Shown here: in pieces, positions 59,101 to 64,000 of the stretch
Numbering within the stretch: the first letter of the stretch is position 1
How the letters are laid out: every line of letters starts with the position of its first letter
NCBI RefSeq assembly: GCF_004027225.2
Contig: NC_044282.2
Coordinates: 61,559,225-61,623,224, forward strand
Length of the DNA: 64,000 nt
Reading direction: 5' to 3'
DNA from: Strigops habroptila
Taxonomy: Eukaryota; Chordata; Aves; Psittaciformes; Psittacidae
Made by a program: the position numbers and the translations under genes
Notes under the pieces: generated by a model
Told to the model about the DNA's origin: nothing
Databases searched by the model: none
Seen by the model: only the letters and a program-made list of their open reading frames with translations

Positions 59101-60555
59101 CCAAAAAGCCCAACATGACCCGGCAATGTGTGCTTGCAGCTCAGAAACCAACCGTGTCCTGGGCTGCATCACCAGCAGCGTGACCAGCAGGTCAAGAGAG
59201 GGGATTCTCCCCCTCTGCTCCGCCCTGGTGTGACCCCCCCTGCGGTTATGTGGTGCTATGATTCTATGAAAAGCAAAGAACAGTCAGATGTGTGCTGCAA
59301 CTACTACTGCTTCTATGGTGGTGTGCTTTTCTTACTAGGACAAAAACCCTGCAGCTGCTTTTATCACACCATCTCTGTCACACGACAAGTATTGCCAAGA
59401 ACCTGGACCACTTTGGGCAGTCGGATATTCACTGGCCTTTCTTTAGATTGATATTCAGCAGTTGCTGGATTGCTTATTTGTAATTAATCAATTAGGCATC
59501 AAGCACCATCTATCTGCCATTGCTGCCAACTCAAATGATGGGAAGGGGAAAGAGGCAGGCAGGAATTGCACAGCAGCATTGACTTTTCTGCATAACCATT
59601 TTACTGTGGACACTAGTTCCATGTAAGACTATCTGCCCACATTGCTTTTTAATGAGTTGCTATGTAAATGTTTGGGTTTGTTAATATTTGTTCACTATCC
59701 TTACTAAATAATTTTCATCAGTCAAAAAAAGCCAAAGCTGTTGGTCTGCAGAACCTGTGCTTTTTGAATATTTGGGATCTTTTGCAAGGAATAAACTATC
59801 ACAGTGTTGGTAATTTTTTTTGCTTAACTTTTATACTGTTTAGTAAAGTGTTCATTGAACGGTGTGTAATAATAAACTTCCTCCCTTACACTGCAAGACT
59901 TCAAACAGTGAGACTGGGATCAGTCACAGCCATATGCACAGGGGAGAATTTGTGCATTAACATATGAATTGATGTGGAGAATCAATTACTGTGCATTTGG
60001 CTTTACCAGCAGCAATTTCTAATTGGGTCCTTTTGTCCTTAAGGGAAACTTATATCAAAGCACAGGTCACTGAAATAATGCAGACTATGCTTGTATCATT
60101 TGGGAATCTAATTTAGGAATACAATTTGGGGAAATAATTTAGGAATATAATGTGTAGAACGTATATAGAATAAATATAAAATGTATATAGAATGTGTAGA
60201 ATTTACAGAAGTTCTCAGTGGGCTCCCATGTTTTCGGTTCCTCTGAAGCAGCTGGGATGATATGACATTTATTGCCTTCTCTTTCTAGCTATCGCTTCCT
60301 GCAGATCTTGAGGCTGCTCCAAGACCACCAGTTCGTCACTGCTGGGCCACTCACCAGACAACCGGGAACCTGCCCTCCAAGGCAGCAGCAAAGACCCTGG
60401 CCCAGAGTTCCCAGTGGAATGCTGGGATACAACCAGCATCTGTTCAAGCTCCAGTGCCAAAGCCACAGGAAGGAGGAAAGACAGACTTCACAAGGATTAA
60501 CACCACATCTCCATATCAGGATGCTGCCCTGTTGAATACAGTGAAGCTATTGTAG
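32023..60555 (+). CDS. FBXO16: F-box only protein 16 (spliced, 7 coding exons)
   Basis: FBXO16 is a substrate-receptor type F-box protein, expected to bind SKP1 in an SCF ubiquitin ligase; its substrates are not evident from sequence. Coding exons are 32023-32118, 37759-37794, 45358-45564, 46826-46990, 47895-48100, 55015-55120 and 60289-60555. Together they give 1083 nt, or 360 residues. The protein starts [18 protein letters not shown], close to the human N-terminus. The F-box is at about residues 86-132 ([20 protein letters not shown], then SWYWKYL). A conserved block [20 protein letters not shown] follows. A basic stretch RRTKKAKK (197-204) precedes the conserved [13 protein letters not shown]. 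Human FBXO16 is 292 residues; the extra length comes from a terminal exon of 88 codons. All junctions keep one frame, but introns 2 and 7 need GC donors. The start context is weak (T at -3, G at +4), yet the alignment supports it. Confidence 0.93.
32145..32285 (-). mobile_element. CR1 LINE 3' fragment, older subfamily
   Basis: The reversed tail TCATAGAATCCCAGAATTG, then GAGGTTGGAAGGGACTTCTG and CATCTAGTCCAACCCC. It starts 26 bp after the end of FBXO16 exon 2. Confidence 0.85.
34095..34345 (-). mobile_element. CR1 LINE 3' end
   Basis: AAGAATGGTTTGGGTTGGAA through GGGCAGCCACAGCTTCTCTG to TTTCAGTTTAAAGCCATTAC. The outer tail octamers are lost. Confidence 0.92.
36100..37659 (+). mobile_element. 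old CR1 LINE with decayed ORF2, split by a nested CR1
   Basis: From about 36140 to 36550 the translated sequence resembles the C-terminal end of the CR1 ORF2 endonuclease ([42 protein letters not shown]). It then jumps to part of the reverse transcriptase ([14 protein letters not shown]) with stops and frameshifts, so a large internal part is missing. The 3' region continues to CATTCAGTGATTCAG. It is non-functional. A minus-strand CR1 piece interrupts it at 36838-37008. Confidence 0.85.
36838..37008 (-). mobile_element. CR1 LINE 3' fragment nested in an older CR1
   Basis: TAGAATCATCGATCAGCGCA, then GGTTGGAAGGGACCTG and GCAATGGAGACTCTACC. The host CR1 resumes after it at GAACCTTGCCAGGCTGGAGA. 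Confidence 0.85.
37759..37794 (+). CDS. FBXO16: FBXO16 exon 3 (36-nt microexon)
   Basis: The exon encodes [12 protein letters not shown] (residues 33-44), matching the human VFEERRALLGKW segment. The acceptor is GTTTTATAG and the donor is TGG followed by GTAAAC. It is phase 0 at both ends and lies between introns of 5.6 and 7.6 kb. Confidence 0.93.
39760..40534 (+). mobile_element. ancient CR1/L3-like LINE 3' region
   Basis: CATCTGGATGATGGAATGG, GCAGATGATACCAAGCTTGG, ATGGAGAGGCAATTTAGACA and the near-terminal TCAGGAATGATTTAGGTAGA follow the order of the 3' end of old amniote CR1 elements. It is strongly diverged. Its last bases resume after the hAT-like insertion, at 40833 onwards (GACCTGAAGGGATT). 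Confidence 0.75.
40535..40824. mobile_element. non-autonomous hAT-like DNA transposon (290 bp)
   Basis: The left end is CAGTGTTTGTCAACC. The right end read in reverse is CATTGTTTCTCAACC, 13 of 15 matching. The element is flanked on both sides by AACTAGCT (40527-40534 and 40825-40832), a perfect 8-bp duplication as made by hAT transposases. There is no transposase sequence inside. It sits in the tail of the CR1/L3-like element. Confidence 0.85.
45358..45564 (+). CDS. FBXO16: FBXO16 exon 4 (N-terminal part of F-box)
   Basis: The exon encodes residues 45-113, from [20 protein letters not shown] to SLCRCAQ. The acceptor is CTTTTTTCAG and the donor is CAG followed by GTAAAA. It has 207 nt and is phase 0 on both sides. 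The F-box helices around [15 protein letters not shown] are intact. Confidence 0.96.
45565..46825 (+). other. FBXO16: FBXO16 intron 4
   Basis: The intron begins GTAAAA and ends CATTCACAG. It contains a short direct repeat of TTTTGAGCACAGTG at about 46080 and 46109, and a small GGTTTAAAY-type repeat at 46663-46700. Nothing else is recognised. Confidence 0.85.
46826..46990 (+). CDS. FBXO16: FBXO16 exon 5 (end of F-box and [12 protein letters not shown] block)
   Basis: The exon encodes residues 114-168, from [19 protein letters not shown] to KELHVTRPK. The acceptor is GGCATTCACAG and the donor is AAG followed by GTACAT. It has 165 nt and is phase 0. The Cys of human VCWHW is Ser here. Confidence 0.96.
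46991..47894 (+). other. FBXO16: FBXO16 intron 5
   Basis: The intron begins GTACAT and ends CTCTTATTAG. It appears to be unique sequence, and I see no repeat or gene in it. Confidence 0.85.
47895..48100 (+). CDS. FBXO16: FBXO16 exon 6
   Basis: The exon encodes residues 169-237, including the basic RRTKKAKK stretch, [13 protein letters not shown] and [11 protein letters not shown]. The acceptor is CTCTTATTAG and the donor is GGC followed by GTAAGA. It has 206 nt, so the last codon (GC/G, Ala) is split with exon 7. Confidence 0.94.
50143..50281 (-). mobile_element. CR1 LINE 3' fragment
   Basis: The reversed tail TAGAATCATAGAATCACAG with two octamer units, then GGTTTGGGTTGGAAGGGACC, truncated after CAACCTGGCCTTGAACACT. 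Confidence 0.94.
51421..51541 (+). mobile_element. CR1 LINE tail fragment
   Basis: CCAGGCCAAGCTGGATGAGG, GGAACTAGATGAGCTTTAAG and the end TTCCGTGATTCTATG. Confidence 0.92.
53407..53790 (-). mobile_element. CR1 LINE 3' end
   Basis: The reversed tail has several octamers (TCATAGAAACATGGAATCAT), then TTTGGGTTGGAAGGGACCTT, and the copy ends after CTTTTCTTCTCC. Confidence 0.94.
53854..53932 (-). mobile_element. CR1 LINE tail fragment, different subfamily
   Basis: ATCATAGAACCATTTAGGCT, GGAAAAGACCTTTAAGATTA, then GTCCAACCACAAATCTAACA. It lies 63 bp beyond the previous copy. Confidence 0.8.
54556..54592. repeat. CA/TA-rich microsatellite-like patch
   Basis: Short alternating ACATAC and ACACATA runs. 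Confidence 0.7.
55015..55120 (+). CDS. FBXO16: FBXO16 exon 7
   Basis: The exon completes the split Ala codon and encodes [19 protein letters not shown] through KLQKAKSL. This lines up with the human KxxMTPDFSRQ...LRKAQS segment. The acceptor is CTACTCTGCAG. The exon is followed by GCAAGT, a GC donor. If it were not spliced, the frame would run a further 53 codons to TAG at 55280-55282, giving an alternative 325-residue protein. Confidence 0.85.
56446..56851 (-). mobile_element. CR1 LINE 3' end
   Basis: The reversed tail TTATCATAGAATGGTTTGGG through to CAAGCCCAGCTCTCTCAGCC. It is highly similar to the copies at 53.4 and 58.0 kb, which suggests relatively recent activity. Confidence 0.94.
58000..58292 (-). 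mobile_element. CR1 LINE 3' end
   Basis: The reversed tail AGAATCATAGAATAACAGAA, then GGAAGGGACCTTAAAGCTCA, truncated near AAAGCCCTTGTCAG. Confidence 0.94.
59110..59269 (+). mobile_element. CR1 LINE, internally deleted
   Basis: AACATGACCCGGCAATGTG through CTGGGCTGCATCACCAGCAG to GTGACCCCCCCTGCGGTTAT. It then joins directly to the terminal GCTATGATTCTATGA, missing about 500 bp present in the copy at 27.3 kb. Confidence 0.85.
60289..60555 (+). CDS. FBXO16: FBXO16 terminal coding exon 8
   Basis: The acceptor is TTCTCTTTCTAG. In the phase left by exon 7 the exon is open for 88 codons ([20 protein letters not shown], then NLPSKAAAK and [11 protein letters not shown]) to TAG at 60553-60555. The Pro/Ala-rich composition with WATH and SQWNAGI segments looks like genuine low-complexity coding sequence. 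Human FBXO16 as I recall it ends before this segment, so assignment rests on frame, splice site and position. No canonical AATAAA follows within the next 2 kb. Confidence 0.7.
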   Translation, partial: LSLPADLEAAPRPPVRHCWATHQTTGNLPSKAAAKTLAQSSQWNAGIQPASVQAPVPKPQEGGKTDFTRINTTSPYQDAALLNTVKLL

Positions 60556-61735
60556 AGATTGCCAATATCTAAATTTAATGCACAAAGGGAAGGAGATGGT
60601 GCTGGCAGTATGTTTCTGTAGGCGGAGGCAGTCATTCTGGATGGTGGGGATCCAGATGACAGTGATCTGCTGCACCAAAAGACAACATATGGCCAAAGAC
60701 GTCACATCTAGCACTTGCTAGATCCACCTGTCTGTCACGACTGTCATCTTGGTATTGAACACTGGCATGGGTTTAATTCACTAATACTCGGTGGCAGAGC
60801 AAGAGATCTCAGATCAGAAGTGACAGTGGGCTCAGTCCAAAGTCCAGGGAGTCTGCCAAGGCCTGGACAGATGCTAAGAGGAGCTGGTGTAGTTGGGTTG
60901 GAATCAGAGCATTAAGCAAATTGCAATGAAAAGCAACCGACTCTAGGGAGACAACAGCAGAGAAATCAGCTGATCTGTGAATGCCTTCCAAAAATAAGGA
61001 GGCAGACTGACACAATCAAAAATGATTTTAGGCCATTTCAGTCTGGGGTTAACTTGGGCAGTTATTCATGATCAGCTCACCTCTTGTACACCCAGCATCT
61101 CCTGAAGGTCCTCAATATCTGCAGCCTGCTGGGCAAGTCCTTTGGTATCTTTCAGAAGCCCACAACATTGGTGTCATTTTTGGTGAAAGTCCCATTAGTT
61201 CACAAGTGGGTTGTCAACATGAGGATTGCAGTCTGTGACCCTGATGACTTTTTATAGCACAAGAAGGGGAGTGGATAAAGAACCTGGAGAGAACAAAGGA
61301 AAAGAGACTTCTGATGTGAACTGTCAGGATTTTCTAAGTGTGGGGTAGCGTGAGGGGAGCTCCCGTAGGGCAGTGACTATCCAGTAACTACTGATGACCC
61401 CATCTAGAAGGGACATAATGGAGACCTCCATCATCCCTTTGGATCTCACCAGCAGCTAGTGTTTTTAGCAGGTCCATAGACTAATCCCCATGAGGAGGAC
61501 CCACAGTGCAAAAGAATGATCTCAAATCCTTCTGTGGGGGGTGAAAGAAAGGATCTAAACACAGCCAAAGGATGATACATAGGGGAAAGCACTGAAATGA
61601 GCAAGGTGAGGCCCAGGAAAAACACATGATGACTTCTTCGTGTAGGAAGCAGTACATAAATGCACTCTGGCTACAAAAGCCAAGAGAGGAAAGCAGCAAG
61701 GAAGTTTACAGTCCCCCATACTTCTACAGCAATAT

Positions 61736-62505
61736 AAGGTACATGAAGTTCAGCAAGACCAAGTGCAAGGTCCTGCACCTGGGCTGGGGCAATCCCAAGC
61801 ACAAATACAGGCTGGGGGAGAGTGGATTGAGAGCAGCCCTGAGGAGAAGGACTTGGGGGTATTGGTCAGTGAGAAACTCAGCATGACCCAGCAGTCTGTG
61901 CTTGCAGCCCAGAAACCAACTGTATCCTGGGCTGCATCACCAGCAGCGTGACCAGCAGGTTGAGGGCGATTCTCATCCACTCTGGTGAGATTCCCTACCT
62001 CCAGTCCTGCCTCCAGCTCTGGGGCAACAACATAAGGACATGGAGCTGTTGGAGCGAGTCCAGAGGAGGCCACAAAGATGCTCCGAGGGCTGGAGCACCT
62101 CTGCTATGGAGACAGGCTGAGAGAGCTGGGCTTGTTCAGCCTGGAGAAGAGAAGGCTTCAGGGAAACCTTAGAGCAGCTTCCAGTGCCTAAAGGGGCCAA
62201 CAAGAAAGCTGGAGAGGGGCTTTTGACAAGGGCCTGTAGGGACAGGACAAGGGGGAATGGCTTTAACCTGACAGAGGGGAGATTAAGATGAGATCTGAGG
62301 CAGAAGTTGTTCCCTGTGAGGGTGCTGAGGCCCTGGCACAGGGTGCCCAGAGAAGCTGTGGCTGCCCCATCCCTGGCAGTGTTCAGGGCCAGGTTGGACG
62401 GGGCTTTGAACAACCTGCTCTAGTGGAAGGTGTCCTTGCCCATGGCAGGGGGTTGGGACTAGATGAGCTTTAAGGTCCCTTCCAACCCAAACTATTCTGT
62501 GATCT
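61736..62505 (+). mobile_element. CR1 LINE, about 770 bp of the 3' region
   Basis: CATGAAGTTCAGCAAGACCA, CCTGAGGAGAAGGACTTGGG and CTGTGGCTGCCCCATCCCTG to the tail CTATTCTGTGATCTG. Open frames across it on both strands are decayed or antisense CR1. Confidence 0.94.
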
Positions 62506-62596
62506 GTTTGTGAGTGAACCTATATCAGTGAGCAGTGGGGAGAGCTTGCCTGCATGAGAAAACAGGACCACAGGGGAGAACAGGCAGCGAGGAAAG

Positions 62597-62770
62597 AAAA
62601 AGACCACCAAAAAGAATTAAAAAAACCCAAACAACTACACAATAAAAAACCAAACTAAAACAAAACAAACAAACCCCCCCAAACAAACAAACAACAACCC
62701 AAACAACCCCCCCAAAAGAAAACCAACAAGAACAGCAAAAAACCCACCAAATGACAGAAAAAAAACCCTG
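62597..62770. repeat. A/C-only low-complexity tract
   Basis: About 170 bp made almost entirely of A and C in AAAC-, AAAAC- and CCCCCCAAAC-type runs. It lies about 90 bp beyond the end of a plus-strand CR1. Confidence 0.85.
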
Positions 62771-64000
62771 AAGGGAGGTGTTGGCAATGTCTGAGCAACC
62801 TGGTCTTGTGATTTGTGGGCTGCTAAAAACCTTTCTTTGAAAACCTCCTGATCTGGGGACTGACTGAAGACTTTTAGCATGACATTCAGGACTGGCGTGC
62901 GCCTGGGGACCAAGGCGTCAGCAGGGTTTGCATGGAGGGAAGAGGGCACATGGAAGGAGCCTCAGGCCGGCTGTTTCCACTGCATGGGCTGGTTTATAAA
63001 GCCAGCAGAACTGCCCTGGTTCCTGAGGTCAGCACACACAGCCTGGCAGGCAGCTTGCACGAAGCTGTGCGCGCCATCCTGCTCTCCCCACCTTGCTGGG
63101 TGGGTCTGGCAGCATCCTCCCCATCCAGAGCAAGATCCCAGGATGGAACAGGTTGAAAAGATCATTTAGACCGTCTGCTCCTGTTGCTACCTCTCTTGTG
63201 CCTTCAGGGCTTTTTGGAGAGCTGAATTCACTTCCTACAGGATGTGCTGGGAGTGCCCTGCAATGTCTGGACCTGTCTCCACCTGGGATTTTACCTCCCT
63301 GGGGGTCTCCCAAGCATCGTGTGCCAACCAACAGTTTCTCTGTGGTTTGGAGACGGGTTGTGCTCAGGATACAGGCTGCACAAACAGTTGCAAAGCATCT
63401 ATCCAGACATGCATCTTCTGCCATCATCTTTCTCAAGCCTGTGGCAGCAGCTGCTGTGCAGCAAGGGGCATTTCAGATGCAGTCAGGGGTTGTCTGTGTG
63501 TCCAGCTGTGCCTTGCTTTGGGCTGGCTGGGGTGTGAAAGCAATTCCTTCCGCTGAATGGTTTGGTGGTGCATGTTCTCCACAGCATCCACCTGGAGGAT
63601 GTCTTTGCATGGTTTTGGGGATGGCACAGAGCACAGGACAGGAAGGATGCCCATGCTAGGTACACGGTAAAGCGACTGGGCTAAGAGCATGTCCCCAGCA
63701 GGGACAAGGGGACTGATTTCAAACCAATTCCTGTCCCCCCTCCTTCTCCTTAATCCACTCCCCCAACCACAACCCTTCATACTGAGTCACTGCCACCTCC
63801 TCTCCTCAGCCCTTCGTTACGTGAGCTGAGCTGTGCTCTCCATTCGTTATCAGCTTCATCCACCTATTACAGCAACTTTTTATCTTACATTTAGCTACTA
63901 TCATTAACTGCTTTCCCTTTGCCTCAAGGTCTCCACACTCTTTGGTAACCATCCTTTCACTTATTACAACCCCAACACCACTGAGACTTCATTCCCTGAA

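Larger units (their letters stand above)
55121..60288 (+). other. FBXO16: FBXO16 intron 7 (GC-AG)
   Basis: The intron begins GCAAGT and ends TTTCTAG. It holds CR1 copies at 56.45-56.85, 58.00-58.29 and 59.11-59.27 kb. AT-rich short duplications lie about 90-180 bp upstream of the acceptor. Confidence 0.7.
60556..64000 (+). other. FBXO16 3'UTR and downstream flank
   Basis: The sequence after the FBXO16 stop holds a long plus-strand CR1 (61.74-62.50 kb), an A/C-only tract (62.60-62.77 kb) and a moderately GC-rich stretch (62.88-63.7 kb). Open frames exist in the GC-rich stretch on both strands, but none resembles a known protein. The only clear AATAAA lies in the A/C tract near 62642, so the 3' end of FBXO16 is undefined. 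Confidence 0.5.

Noticed and set aside
63093..63659. 188-codon plus-strand frame and overlapping minus-strand frames in the 3' flank
   Set aside because: The plus-strand frame starts at TTG, the region is GC-richer so open frames are expected, and none resembles a known protein.
60556..64000. possible ZNF395 exons, expected downstream of FBXO16 by human gene order
   Set aside because: None of the characteristic ZNF395 segments is present, so the gene, if syntenic, lies beyond the right edge.

Overview
The window is vertebrate, most likely bird, nuclear DNA. It contains more than twenty CR1 LINE copies, most of them 5'-truncated. Their 3' ends carry the avian CR1 tail motif (ATTCTRTG-like), and many copies are close to one another in sequence. 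The CR1 mix suggests a Neoavian bird, but the lineage cannot be fixed from this window alone.

Two protein-coding genes were recognised, arranged head to head across one CpG island at about 26.15-27.12 kb. Leftwards on the minus strand is FZD3 (Frizzled-3). Its candidate non-coding exon 1 ends at 26656. Its first coding exon (20919-21436, start codon 21107-21105) encodes the signal peptide and the start of the cysteine-rich domain. The rest of FZD3 lies beyond the left edge, so 1-20918 is its next intron. Rightwards on the plus strand is FBXO16 (F-box only protein 16). It has a candidate non-coding exon 1 ending at 27001 and seven coding exons between 32023 and 60555, giving a 360-residue model. 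Human FZD3 and FBXO16 are also adjacent and divergent, which supports the reading.

Region by region: 1-20.9 kb is FZD3 intron with CR1 copies, older CR1/L3-like remnants and one CpG-dense islet (14.72-14.88 kb). 20.9-21.4 kb is the FZD3 first coding exon. 21.4-26.7 kb is FZD3 intron 1, whose promoter-proximal end holds a degenerate tandem array (about 11 units, 25.70-26.40 kb) running into the CpG island. 26.8-27.0 kb is the shared promoter with two opposed CCAAT boxes and two RFX X-box-like imperfect palindromes. 27.0-60.6 kb is FBXO16. 60.6-64 kb is 3' flank with a long CR1 and an A/C-only tract, and no recognisable further gene.

The most notable observations are: two GC-AG introns within FBXO16, each required by the reading frame; the tandem array at the FZD3/FBXO16 promoter; a 290-bp hAT-like element with a perfect 8-bp target duplication inside an ancient CR1 tail; and nested CR1 insertions. 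No tRNA, rRNA, CRISPR or prokaryotic feature was seen. Splice sites, transcription starts and repeat boundaries were read by eye and have not been checked against transcripts.
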